59,841 bases of DNA, taken from NCBI GenBank assembly GCA_039024635.1, contig JBCCQA010000033.1, positions 1-59,841 of the forward strand, in the 5' to 3' direction. The notes beneath the pieces are model-generated. The model saw nothing but the letters and a program-made list of their open reading frames with translations. It searched no databases and was not told the DNA's origin. Below are positions 18,087 through 26,837 of this stretch, piece by piece. Position 1 is the first letter of the stretch, and each line of letters starts with the position of its first letter. A program made the position numbers and the translations under genes. The DNA comes from Kuafuiihalomonas sp039024635 (GTDB lineage Bacteria > Myxococcota > Kuafuiibacteriia > Kuafuiibacteriales > Kuafuiibacteriaceae).

Positions 18087-20864
18087 GTGCTCGTGGGTGC
18101 TCGCCTTTCCGACGCCGACTTCGAACGCTTGTCCCGGCGTCTCGCCCAGGAGAGAGCGCGTCTCCGGGGGCTCGATTCCCTGGATGGCTGGGCGCTGTCG
18201 GGCGCGGCGACCGAAGTCGTGGACGGTGTGATCCTCGAGGTCATGGAGGCCATCGGGGTTTCGCGACGTGTGCAGCCCATCGCGCTGGGCAGCTACGGGC
18301 GAGGGGATCTTTGTCCGTGGTCCGACGTCGACCTGATGCTTCTTTGTCAGGATCCCCAGGACTTCGAGAAACAGCGGGTCGACGGCGTCTTCTACGCGCT
18401 CTGGGATCAGGGCTTCCAAGTCGGCCACGCCGTCCGCACCGTGGACGAAGCCCTGGCCCTGGCCCGCGAAGACCACACCGTCCTCTCCAGCCTGCTCGAG
18501 CACCGCCCGGTTCGGCCTGGAGCACCCCTCGAGGCCCTGCAGCGAGGTTTGGCCGCCCTGTTCAGGGATGGAAAGAGGGTCGAAGACTTCATCGACGCAA
18601 AGATCGGGGAGACCCGAGAGCGCCATGCCCGTTTCGATGGGACCGTCTTCATGCTCGAACCGAACGTGAAGGAGGGACCGGGTGGGCTGCGGGATCTTCA
18701 TTTGGCCCGCTGGGTGGCGCGGGCCCGGTGGAAGGTGGACGGATTTCAGGACCTGCTCAAGCGGAGCTTTCTCTCCGAGCGAGAGGCCAACCCGCTCATC
18801 AGGGCCGAGTCCTTCTTGATCTGGGCCCGCTGGCACATGCACCAGCTCAGCGGACGTCGACAGGATCATTTGAGGTTCGATCTCCAGGAGGCCTTGGGAG
18901 AGCTGCTATCTCCGGACGGTCGAGCGGCACCTGACCTCGACCCCCGTCGCCGGACTGAGCGCTTCATGCGCGCCTATTACTTCCACGCCGGAGAGGTCGA
19001 ACAGCACACGGCCAGCGTGGTCGAGCGAGCCCGGGCGTCTTCCACTGGCACGACGGGTTTCGAAGTGGCCATCCGACCGGCGGCGGGGGGCTTCAAGCTT
19101 TGGAAGGATTCCCTGACAGTCAGCCAGCGAAACCAACTCCTCGACGATCCCTCAGCCGTGGTTCGGCTCTTCAGGGTCGCCCAAGAGGAAGCCCTCCCCA
19201 TCTACAGCTACACCAAGAACCTGGTCCGGGAGGCCTGCCGCCGCTTCGACGCTCAGACCCGAAGACGGAACGACGTCCTGAGCGAGTTCTTTTGGCTCCT
19301 GGAGGACCCGAAGTCCGACGGGCGGGTCCTCCGGGAGTTTCACGAGCTCGGCGTTCTCCGTGCCCTCATCCCCGAGTTCCGCCGGGTCACCTCGCGGTGG
19401 CAGCACTCGCTTTACCACACCTACACTGTCGACGTTCACAGCATCATCGTGCTGGAGAACCTCAAGCGCCTACGACGCGGTGACTTCGTCTCCGAGTCGG
19501 TCGAGCTCACCCGCTGGATGAGTGAGCTCCTGAGACCCCACGTCGTCTACTTCGCGGGCCTTCTTCACGACGTGGGCAAGGGCTGGCCCAAAGGGGATCA
19601 CTCCATCCGCGGGGAACAGGTGGCGAGAGTCGTTGGACGCCGTTTCGAGGAGGCGGAGCTCATCGAGTGGGGCCCCAGAGAGACCGAAGATCTGGCCTGG
19701 CTCGTTCGAGAGCACTTGCTCATGTCGGATCTGTCCCAGCGCCGGGACGTGTCAGATCCCGATCTCCTGGAGGACTTCGCTGGTCGCTGCGAGACGCTGG
19801 AGCGACTTCGCATGCTGCACATCCTGACCTTCGCCGACATGCGAGGAACTTCGCCCAAGGTCTGGACGAGCTGGAAGGGGAGCCTGCTCGCTCAGCTCAG
19901 CACCAACGCGGCCGGTCTTCTCATGAGCAGCGCCGACGCTCACGAGCGACTGCAGAGGCGCCGCCGCAGGCTACAGCACGAGCTCGTGGCAGAGGCCTCT
20001 CGGCGTCCCGAACTCGGCGTTCGCCCGGACGAAGTTCAAGAGTTCGTCGACGTGATGCCACCTCGCTACATCTTCGGCTTCACGCCTCGTCGAATGGTGC
20101 GCCACGTGGAGATGTGGCGAGACGTGTCTCGGCTGGGGGGCTTCTCTTTTCACGTGAGTGCGCTGCGGCGGGAGAGCTTGTCCCGAGTTACTCTCGTGTG
20201 TCCGGACCGACCGGGGCTACTCGCCCTGCTGGCCGGAGCCCTGGCCGCCAATCGTCTGGAAGTGAAGACGGCCCAGATCTTCAGCATCGACGCTGCGCTG
20301 ACGCCACCGGACGTCACCGGTTACGATCCAAACGAGACCTATGATCTGGTGGCCATGGACCCTGAGCGGGCGGCCGAGCGACTCGCTCTCGACGTCGTCC
20401 ACGTGACCGACGAACGTGGGCAACTCTGTGACGAGCCCGAACGCTGGCGGCAGTTTCGAGCCGACTTCGAAGCGGTACTCTTCGGAGGCAAGACGGTGGA
20501 GTCTCTACTGGAGGCTCGTCGTCCGGTCTCGACGCTCCAGCCTCGGGCGGTGCCCGACGTCCCGGTCGAGGTCGCCTTCTCCAACGACGAGAGCGACGAG
20601 GAGACCATCATCGACGTTTGGGGACCCGACCGCCACGCGCTCCTCTTCCAGCTCGCTCGGGCCCTGACCGACTCCGACCTCGTCATCGGCCTGGCCAAGA
20701 TCTCCAGTCAGGGCGGGCGGGTGGCCGATGGCTTCTACGTTCGGGACGCGGCCACAGGCGGGAAGCTGAAGGATCCGAAGCGGATGGAGGCGATTCGGGA
20801 AGCTCTGGTCGAGGCTTTTCACCGCTCGTCCGAGCGGCCCCGCCCGTTGTCCGAAATGGTCTGA
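18087..20864 (+). CDS. glnD: [Protein-PII] uridylyltransferase / UMP-removing enzyme
   Basis: This 925-aa bifunctional enzyme senses glutamine and modifies the PII signal protein. Domains in order: nucleotidyltransferase (ALGSYGRGDLCPWSDVDLML; catalytic G-S and two Asp), GlnD UR/UTase helical part, HD phosphohydrolase domain (HTYTVDVHSIIVLENL; FAGLLHDVGKG; DHSIRGEQVA), then two ACT domains (VTLVCPDRPGLLALLAGALA and IDVWGPDRHALLFQLARALT). All catalytic motifs look intact. Two in-frame GTG codons are close together; 18093 also fits. It is divergent from astA with about 20-25 nt between the starts, and its 3' end overlaps ppk by 46 bp. It implies PII-based nitrogen control. Confidence 0.96.
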   Translation: MLVGARLSDADFERLSRRLAQERARLRGLDSLDGWALSGAATEVVDGVILEVMEAIGVSRRVQPIALGSYGRGDLCPWSDVDLMLLCQDPQDFEKQRVDGVFYALWDQGFQVGHAVRTVDEALALAREDHTVLSSLLEHRPVRPGAPLEALQRGLAALFRDGKRVEDFIDAKIGETRERHARFDGTVFMLEPNVKEGPGGLRDLHLARWVARARWKVDGFQDLLKRSFLSEREANPLIRAESFLIWARWHMHQLSGRRQDHLRFDLQEALGELLSPDGRAAPDLDPRRRTERFMRAYYFHAGEVEQHTASVVERARASSTGTTGFEVAIRPAAGGFKLWKDSLTVSQRNQLLDDPSAVVRLFRVAQEEALPIYSYTKNLVREACRRFDAQTRRRNDVLSEFFWLLEDPKSDGRVLREFHELGVLRALIPEFRRVTSRWQHSLYHTYTVDVHSIIVLENLKRLRRGDFVSESVELTRWMSELLRPHVVYFAGLLHDVGKGWPKGDHSIRGEQVARVVGRRFEEAELIEWGPRETEDLAWLVREHLLMSDLSQRRDVSDPDLLEDFAGRCETLERLRMLHILTFADMRGTSPKVWTSWKGSLLAQLSTNAAGLLMSSADAHERLQRRRRRLQHELVAEASRRPELGVRPDEVQEFVDVMPPRYIFGFTPRRMVRHVEMWRDVSRLGGFSFHVSALRRESLSRVTLVCPDRPGLLALLAGALAANRLEVKTAQIFSIDAALTPPDVTGYDPNETYDLVAMDPERAAERLALDVVHVTDERGQLCDEPERWRQFRADFEAVLFGGKTVESLLEARRPVSTLQPRAVPDVPVEVAFSNDESDEETIIDVWGPDRHALLFQLARALTDSDLVIGLAKISSQGGRVADGFYVRDAATGGKLKDPKRMEAIREALVEAFHRSSERPRPLSEMV

Positions 20865-22984
20865 TGGGCCCGCTTCAGTTGGCTGTGGGCTGCCCTGAGG
20901 GCGGGGCTCACGAAGCGTTTGGCCGGTACTTCGGGGCGAAGATGTCGGTGACTTCGATGGCGACTGGCTGCCAAGTCCATGAAAGCCTTCTGGGCGCGTA
21001 CGCCATGTTGGGCGCTGCAAGGGGTGTAGCTGCCGTCCGAGTTCATCTCCCAGGCGAAGGTGTCATCCCGGAAACCTACGGCGAGGACCTCCTCCATCAC
21101 CCGGCTCTTGGCGTCCGGATCCAGAATGGGAAAGACCACCTCGATTCGTCGGTCCAGGTTGCGCGGCATGACGTCTGCGCTCCCCGAGTAGACCAAGTCG
21201 TCTCCTCCGTTACGCCACCAGAAAATGCGAGCGTGCTCCAAGAAGCGGTCGAGTATGGAGCGAACTCGAATGTTCTCGCTTACACCCTGGAGCTGGGGTC
21301 GCAGGCAGCAGATACCTCGGACCAAGAGGTCGACCTCGACCCCGTTCTGGCTCGCCCAGTACAGAGCGTCGATGATCTCGTTGTCGACGAGGGAGTTCAT
21401 TTGGGCCGTGATCCCAGCCGGTCGACCCGCGATGGCGTGGGCAATCTCGATCTCGATTCGCTCCAGTAGATGGCTGCGAAGACTGAAGGGGGCGACGACC
21501 AGGTGTCGCAGCTCGGGCAGCTCGGCGTAGCCGGTGAGCACGTTGAAGAGCAGCATGGCATCCCGGGTCAGCTCGGGCCTTGAAGTGAGCAGGCTGATGT
21601 CCGTGTAGAGCTTGGCCGTGGTGGGGTTGTAGTTTCCGGTCCCCAGATGGAGGAAGCGCTGCAGCTCTTCGCCCCGCCTGCGGGTCACGAGGAGCATCTT
21701 GCAGTGGGTCTTCAGACCAATCAGGCCGTAGACGACGTGGACGCCGCTTCGCTCCAGGTCGCGGGCCCAGGCGATATTGTTGGCTTCGTCGAACCGAGCC
21801 TTGAGCTCGACCAGGGCCGTGACCTCTTTTCCCGCTTCAGCCGCGCGCTTGAGCGCACGGATGATCGGCGAGTCGCCCGAGGTCCGATACAGCGTCTGCT
21901 TGATTGCGACCACGTCCGGATCGCTCGCCGCCTGCTCCAGAAAGTCGACCACGTGACGAAAGGCATCGTAAGGATGGTGCAGGAGGACATCGCCTTCCTC
22001 GATGGAGCGGAACAGGGTAGGGGCGTAGCGAAGACGATCCACCGCCACAGGCTGAAAGGGCGGGTCCTTGAGGGCGGGCAGCTCCACCGCCTTGATGACC
22101 TCCATCAGGTCCGCTAGGCGCACGGGCCCCGGGCTCTTGACGATTTGCCGGTCCGAGACGTCGACGAGCTCGCGCAGCTGCTCGGTCAGCGAGAGTGAGG
22201 CGTCGAGTTCCAGCTCCAGTCGGACGGGCTCGCCGCGGTCCCGTCGCCGGAGTTCGTCCTCAATGGTCGACAGCAGATCGTCGGCCTCTTCTTCGGCCAG
22301 ATCCAGGTCACTGGCCCGTGTGAGTCGGAAGGCCGCGGACTCCAAAATGGTGTGGCCCGGAAAAAGGCTGTGGGCCTGGTCCGCGATCAGTCGCTCCATG
22401 GCCACGAAGCGATACCCGCCCGCGTCCACGAAGCGGGGCAGCACAGACGGCACCTGGACGACGGCGAGAAGATCTTCGGCCTCGCTTTCCAGCCTTCTTC
22501 CCTGAAGTCGAAAGGCCAAGTTCAGGCTCCCGCTCCGAAGGAGTGGGAAGGGATGGGCCAAGTCGATGGCAATGGGGGTGAGGCACGGATGGACTTCTCG
22601 TTCGTAGTACTCGGCCAAAGCCGAAGTATCCCGGAAGTCGATCTGAACCCCATGTCGCTCCAACTCGGGGCCGACCACGTCGAGCAGGGTCCGGCCGACG
22701 GCCTGGCCCAAGCTGAGGGCCCTTTTTCCGGCTAGTCGCAGGAGCTCGCTAGCGTCCCAATCCTGGGAGTAGGGTCCTGGCAGTTCGGTTCTGCCCTGGG
22801 ACACCCGGCGCTCGAGGCCCCCCATCCGAACCATGTAGAACTCGTCCAGGTTGCTGGCCGCGATGGAGATGAACTTGAGTCGCTCCAGCGCCGGCACGTC
22901 GTCGCGACGGGCCAGCTCCAGGACGCGCTCGTCGAAAGCGAGCCAGGAGAGCTCTCGATTCGAATAGCGTTCGGCCGTGGCCAT
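20819..22984 (-). CDS. ppk: Polyphosphate kinase 1
   Basis: The 721-aa protein is full length for PPK1, which polymerises ATP gamma-phosphate into polyphosphate at the membrane. The N-terminal domain (YSNRELSWLAFDERVLELAR), the head domain (MVRMGGLERRVSQGRTELPG) and the PLD-like catalytic half are all present. The phospho-accepting His is in GLIGLKTHCKMLLVTRR, followed by HLGTGNYNPTTAKLYTDISL. A second catalytic segment is near RSILDRFLEHARIFWWRNGG. On the minus strand TAGGCT (22996-22991) lies 6 nt before the ATG. The gene is convergent with glnD and overlaps its 3' end. Confidence 0.97.
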   Translation of the reverse strand: MATAERYSNRELSWLAFDERVLELARRDDVPALERLKFISIAASNLDEFYMVRMGGLERRVSQGRTELPGPYSQDWDASELLRLAGKRALSLGQAVGRTLLDVVGPELERHGVQIDFRDTSALAEYYEREVHPCLTPIAIDLAHPFPLLRSGSLNLAFRLQGRRLESEAEDLLAVVQVPSVLPRFVDAGGYRFVAMERLIADQAHSLFPGHTILESAAFRLTRASDLDLAEEEADDLLSTIEDELRRRDRGEPVRLELELDASLSLTEQLRELVDVSDRQIVKSPGPVRLADLMEVIKAVELPALKDPPFQPVAVDRLRYAPTLFRSIEEGDVLLHHPYDAFRHVVDFLEQAASDPDVVAIKQTLYRTSGDSPIIRALKRAAEAGKEVTALVELKARFDEANNIAWARDLERSGVHVVYGLIGLKTHCKMLLVTRRRGEELQRFLHLGTGNYNPTTAKLYTDISLLTSRPELTRDAMLLFNVLTGYAELPELRHLVVAPFSLRSHLLERIEIEIAHAIAGRPAGITAQMNSLVDNEIIDALYWASQNGVEVDLLVRGICCLRPQLQGVSENIRVRSILDRFLEHARIFWWRNGGDDLVYSGSADVMPRNLDRRIEVVFPILDPDAKSRVMEEVLAVGFRDDTFAWEMNSDGSYTPCSAQHGVRAQKAFMDLAASRHRSHRHLRPEVPAKRFVSPALRAAHSQLKRAHQTISDNGRGRSDER

Positions 22985-23030
22985 CCGCGAAGCCTACAAG
23001 ATCGGAGAGAAATGGCGAGGACGGCTTGGC

Positions 23031-23059
23031 TTGCCGGACGGCGGCCGCCCTCGTAGCCT
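23031..23059 (+). promoter_or_regulatory. Predicted promoter of the DinG-like helicase operon
   Basis: TTGCCG (23031-23036) and TAGCCT (23054-23059) are separated by 17 nt, about 30 nt upstream of the GTG start. Spacing and composition match other candidate promoters in the window. Confidence 0.5.
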
Positions 23060-23089
23060 TGCCCCATCCGTCCCCGCTCCGCCCACGAG

Positions 23090-25069
23090 GTGCTCGGCCC
23101 AGATGGGATCGCCGTCCGTCGATTCGGCTTCGAATCCCGGCCGGCCCAGGTCGAGATGGCCGAAACGCTGCTCCAGCGCTTTTTGGAAGGCGGGGTGGCG
23201 GCCATCGAAGCGCCAACCGGCGTCGGCAAGACCTTGGCCTATTTGGTGGCCGCGCTCCTTTCGGGACAACGGGTCGTGGTCTCGACCCACACCAAGACCC
23301 TCCAGGATCAGCTCATCGACAAGGAGCTGCCTCGCTTGGAGGCCATCGCCGATGAGCTTGGGCTGGGCCTCTCTCGGGCCACGCCCGACTTCGTCCCTCC
23401 GCCGCCCGGGGCGCACGGCGTCTTGGCCTACGCCTTGATGAAGGGGCGGGCGAACTACCTGTGCCTGGATCGCTTCGAACGAAAGGCGGGGCAGCAGAGC
23501 TTCGATTTCGACGGCGGCGATCCCTGGGCGGCACTGCGCCAATGGTCCGAACACACCGAACGTGGCGACCGCGCTGAGCTCACCGTCCTCAGGGACGACG
23601 ACCCTCGATGGGGAGAGGTCGACGCCCGTTCCGAGACCTGCACCGGCATGCGTTGTCGACACTACGAGGCCTGCTTCGTAGTCCGTATGCGGCAAGAGGC
23701 TCAGAGGGCTCGGCTCATCGTCGTGAACCACCATCTACTCATGTCCGACATCGCCCTGAAGGCGCAGGCCGAGATGGCGGGTCCGGGGCGAGGCGGCTTC
23801 GAAGTGATCCCGGAAGCCGACGTCCTTCTCGTCGACGAGGCTCACGGTCTGGAGAGCGTTGCGGCCGAGTACTTCGGGGGCTCGGTGTCGCGCCGGATGC
23901 TGGAGCGCCTGGGGAAGGACGTGACCCAGTTCCTGGCCGAGGGGCCAGATGGGTCGGCTCGCCTGACCCTGCTCTTGACCCAGGTCCTGCTCCGAGTCGA
24001 CGGCGTCTTCGAGGCCCTTCCTCGACGGGAGGGACGAACGAGGATCGGTCTGGAGGACTCGGCCTTCGCCTTGGCTCGGGAACGCTCGACCTCGGCCGTC
24101 GAAGGGCTGGGGCAGCTGGCGGAGGGCCTGGAGAGCCTGCCCACCAGCGACAGCACCGTCGTGGGTTTGGCCCGTCGATGCCGAGAGACGGCCGATGCCA
24201 TCAAGTTCGTCCTCGAGTCCGAGGACGCGGACTACGTCTACTGGAGTGAGCGCAGCGGTTGGGCGGCCACCCTGGGGGCCTCACCGATCGAGGTGTCCAA
24301 CCTCCTTCGTCAGTTCCTGTATCCGCGCTTCGGGGCAGTGGGGCTTTGCAGCGCCACGCTCTCTTCCGGGCCGGAAGGCTTGGACTATTTCCTGTCCGCA
24401 GCCGGCGCACCGGCCGATACGGAGCGCAAGGCGCTAGCCTCACCCTTCGACTACAGCCGCCAGGCCGCGCTCTTCACGCCTCTTTCCGCCCCCGAACCCG
24501 ACGATCCCAAGGCGACGTCGGCCCTGGTGGAGCATAGCCTCGAACTGTTGGACTTCGTGGAGGGCGGGGCCCTGTTGCTCTTCACGAGCCTGAGAGCGAT
24601 GCGGAGCGCCCACCAAGCCATCCGCCATCGGAGTCGGCGTTCGTGCCTGGTCCAGGGAAGTGCTTCGAAGCGAGACCTTCTCCGACGCTTCGTCGACGAG
24701 GCGCCAGCGATCCTATGCGCCACCGCGAGCTTCTGGGAAGGGGTCGACGTTCCCGGATCGGCACTAGAACTGGTGGTGATCGACCGGCTCCCCTTCGACA
24801 GTCCTGCCGATCCCTTGGTCGCGGCTCGGGCTGAGCGCATTCGTCGCACCGGCCGTCAGCCCTTTCCAGAGCTCCACCTCCCTCGGGCCATCCTCCGGCT
24901 CAAACAGGGCTTTGGACGCCTCGTTCGGGGGCCGGAAGATCGGGGCATCGTCGCTCTCATGGACGGCCGCGTGCAGTCGCGCAGCTACGGACGGGCGTTT
25001 TTGGATGCGCTTCCCGCCACGCCGCGCTTTCGAGAAGTGTCGGAGCTGAAGACATGGTGGACCCACTGA
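23090..25069 (+). CDS. dinG: DinG/XPD-family ATP-dependent DNA helicase
   Basis: The 659-aa superfamily 2 helicase has Walker A EAPTGVGKTLAYLVAALLSG near residue 40. Four cysteines consistent with an iron-sulfur cluster domain follow (YLCLDRF; TCTGMRCRHYEACF). Walker B is VLLVDEAHGLESVAAEYF (DEAH), and the C-terminal domain has FWEGVDVPGSALELVVIDRL and LKQGFGRLVRGPEDRGIVAL with the arginine finger. XPD/DinG enzymes unwind forked or R-loop DNA 5' to 3' in repair and stress. It starts at a GTG and its 3' end overlaps pyrD by 16 nt. The call to DinG rather than YoaA-like is moderate. Confidence 0.93.
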   Translation: MLGPDGIAVRRFGFESRPAQVEMAETLLQRFLEGGVAAIEAPTGVGKTLAYLVAALLSGQRVVVSTHTKTLQDQLIDKELPRLEAIADELGLGLSRATPDFVPPPPGAHGVLAYALMKGRANYLCLDRFERKAGQQSFDFDGGDPWAALRQWSEHTERGDRAELTVLRDDDPRWGEVDARSETCTGMRCRHYEACFVVRMRQEAQRARLIVVNHHLLMSDIALKAQAEMAGPGRGGFEVIPEADVLLVDEAHGLESVAAEYFGGSVSRRMLERLGKDVTQFLAEGPDGSARLTLLLTQVLLRVDGVFEALPRREGRTRIGLEDSAFALARERSTSAVEGLGQLAEGLESLPTSDSTVVGLARRCRETADAIKFVLESEDADYVYWSERSGWAATLGASPIEVSNLLRQFLYPRFGAVGLCSATLSSGPEGLDYFLSAAGAPADTERKALASPFDYSRQAALFTPLSAPEPDDPKATSALVEHSLELLDFVEGGALLLFTSLRAMRSAHQAIRHRSRRSCLVQGSASKRDLLRRFVDEAPAILCATASFWEGVDVPGSALELVVIDRLPFDSPADPLVAARAERIRRTGRQPFPELHLPRAILRLKQGFGRLVRGPEDRGIVALMDGRVQSRSYGRAFLDALPATPRFREVSELKTWWTH

Positions 25070-26193
25070 CCACCGCCCCTTCGGGCGGCCTCTATCGATG
25101 GGCACGGCCCTTTCTCTTTCGCCTCGGCGCCGAGCAGGCCCACGAGCTGACTTTGGGGGCGGCGGAGCGCTTTGGGGCCTCGGCTGCTCTTTGTGCGGCG
25201 GCGCGAAGGGTCTTTCCAGTCGTCGAGGACGAGGCCCTCCACGTACAGGCCTTCGGTTTGGATTTCCCCAATCCCATTGGCCTGGCGGCAGGCCTGGACA
25301 AGGATGGTGTGGCCATCGATTTCTGGGCCGCCCTCGGCTTTGGCTTCGTCGAGGTGGGCACCGTCACTCCGGGCTCGGGTCAGCCCGGGAACGAGGGTCC
25401 AAGGCTCGCCCGTTTTCCAGCCCAAGGCGCGCTCGTCAACCGGATGGGCTTCAACAACCAGGGTGCACCGGCCCTCGCCGGACGCTTGGCTCGACGGAGG
25501 ACGCGAATCCCGGTCGGGGCCAACATCGGCAAGGCCAAGGTCACGCCATTGGAAGATGCGGCCTCGGACTATGAGGCGGCTGCCCGTGACGTAGGACCGC
25601 GCTCCAACTTCCTGGTCATCAACGTCTCGAGCCCAAACACACCGGGACTCCGGAGCCTGCAGGCCGTCGAAGCTCTGGAGCCCATCCTCGAGGCGGTGCG
25701 GCGGGCTGATTCCGGGCGGCCCATTCTGTTGAAGGTCGCACCGGATCTGGATGATGAAGCACTTCGTGAAGTGGGCGCTTGGGTGAAGGCGCGCCAGCTC
25801 GACGGTGTGATCGCGAGCAACACGACGCAGAGGCTGGACTTGCTGCATCGAGAAGCGCCCTTCGCCGGCGGGCTGTCGGGACGGCCCTTGGCGCCGAGGG
25901 CTCTGGAGGTCGTCCGAGTGCTGTACGAGGTCTTGGGACAAGAGGTGCCGATCATCGGTGTGGGTGGGATAGACGGGCCGGACGCGGCCTACGCCCGCAT
26001 CCGGGCTGGCGCCCGGCTCGTACAAATCTATACGGGTTTCGTTTATGGTGGTCCTGCACTCATCGGGGAAATCGCCTTTGGGCTCCTCCAGCGTCTGAAG
26101 GCGGATGGCTTTCAGACTATCGAGGAGGCCGTTGGTGCCGATGAGAATTCTCGGAAGGCCGCGTGCAGTTCAACATCCGTAACAAGGAGCTGA
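25054..26193 (+). CDS. pyrD: Dihydroorotate dehydrogenase (quinone), class 2
   Basis: This 379-aa class 2 PyrD is membrane-associated. The amphipathic N-terminus (LYRWARPFLFRLGAEQAHEL) docks to the membrane. GLDFPNPIGLAAGLDKDGVA binds FMN, LVNRMGFNNQGA and NVSSPNTPGLR hold the catalytic Ser/Asn region, and IASNTTQRL, GGLSGRPLAP and GVGGIDGPDAAYARIRAGA complete the FMN phosphate site. It oxidises dihydroorotate to orotate and passes electrons to quinone in pyrimidine synthesis. A C-terminal extension of about 20 residues (after TIEEAVGADEN) is unusual; it overlaps the next gene by 31 nt, so the coding order is tightly coupled. Confidence 0.96.
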   Translation: MVDPLTTAPSGGLYRWARPFLFRLGAEQAHELTLGAAERFGASAALCAAARRVFPVVEDEALHVQAFGLDFPNPIGLAAGLDKDGVAIDFWAALGFGFVEVGTVTPGSGQPGNEGPRLARFPAQGALVNRMGFNNQGAPALAGRLARRRTRIPVGANIGKAKVTPLEDAASDYEAAARDVGPRSNFLVINVSSPNTPGLRSLQAVEALEPILEAVRRADSGRPILLKVAPDLDDEALREVGAWVKARQLDGVIASNTTQRLDLLHREAPFAGGLSGRPLAPRALEVVRVLYEVLGQEVPIIGVGGIDGPDAAYARIRAGARLVQIYTGFVYGGPALIGEIAFGLLQRLKADGFQTIEEAVGADENSRKAACSSTSVTRS

Positions 26194-26837
26194 CGCTCAA
26201 AGTCGTCTACTACGGGCCTGCACTCTCCGGCAAGACGACGAACATCGAGGCGCTTCACGCGGCCATGGATCCGAGCGTTCGGGGGCGCCTGATGACCCTC
26301 GATACCAAGGGCGACCGAACGCTCTTTTTCGATCTTCTCCCCGCCCACTTCCAGACCCGCTCTGGCTTCATGGTCAAGCTCAAGCTCTTCACCGTTCCGG
26401 GGCAGGTCATGCACGAGTCGACGCGCCGGATCGTCCTCGCCGGCTGCGATGCGGTTGTCTTCATCGCCGACGCGGCCAAGAGCCAGCGGAGCCAAAACAA
26501 CGCCGCCTTCTCCGAGCTCATCAAGAACCTCAAGGAAAACGGGCTCGATCCCAACAACTTCCCCATCGTCATTCAGTTCAACAAGCTCGATCTGCCCGAT
26601 GCCATCTCGGAGCGGGAGCTGACCGAGTACGAGCGGAGCGGCAAGGAGCCCATCCATCGGGCGGTGGCCATTCGGGGAGAGGGCGTGGTCGAGACCCTGC
26701 AGGGCTGTCTTCAGCTCTTGTGGGATCACCTCGACGAGACCCACGACTTCAAGCGGAAGTTCTCGATTACGCAAGACGAGTTCATGCGGGGCATCTTCCA
26801 GTCCATCGTCGGCGCGGCGGGAGGGGCGGGTCGATGA
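26163..26837 (+). CDS. MglA-like small Ras-family GTPase
   Basis: The 224-aa Ras-like GTPase has G1 loop YYGPALSGKTTNIEALHAAM, a beta-sheet switch region GDRTLFFDLLP and an altered G3 LFTVPGQVMHESTR. As in MglA, the usual Asp of D-x-x-G is replaced, here in TVPGQ. G4 is FNKLDLPDAI. MglA governs polarity and motility in Myxococcus together with a Roadblock GAP (MglB); no mglB lies in this window. The protein is longer than MglA (about 195 aa) and differs at its C-terminal tail, which is 30 residues beyond the G domain. It sits between pyrD and a PocR-type histidine kinase, overlapping both, so it is probably a signalling paralogue rather than MglA itself. Confidence 0.85.
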   Translation: MQFNIRNKELTLKVVYYGPALSGKTTNIEALHAAMDPSVRGRLMTLDTKGDRTLFFDLLPAHFQTRSGFMVKLKLFTVPGQVMHESTRRIVLAGCDAVVFIADAAKSQRSQNNAAFSELIKNLKENGLDPNNFPIVIQFNKLDLPDAISERELTEYERSGKEPIHRAVAIRGEGVVETLQGCLQLLWDHLDETHDFKRKFSITQDEFMRGIFQSIVGAAGGAGR

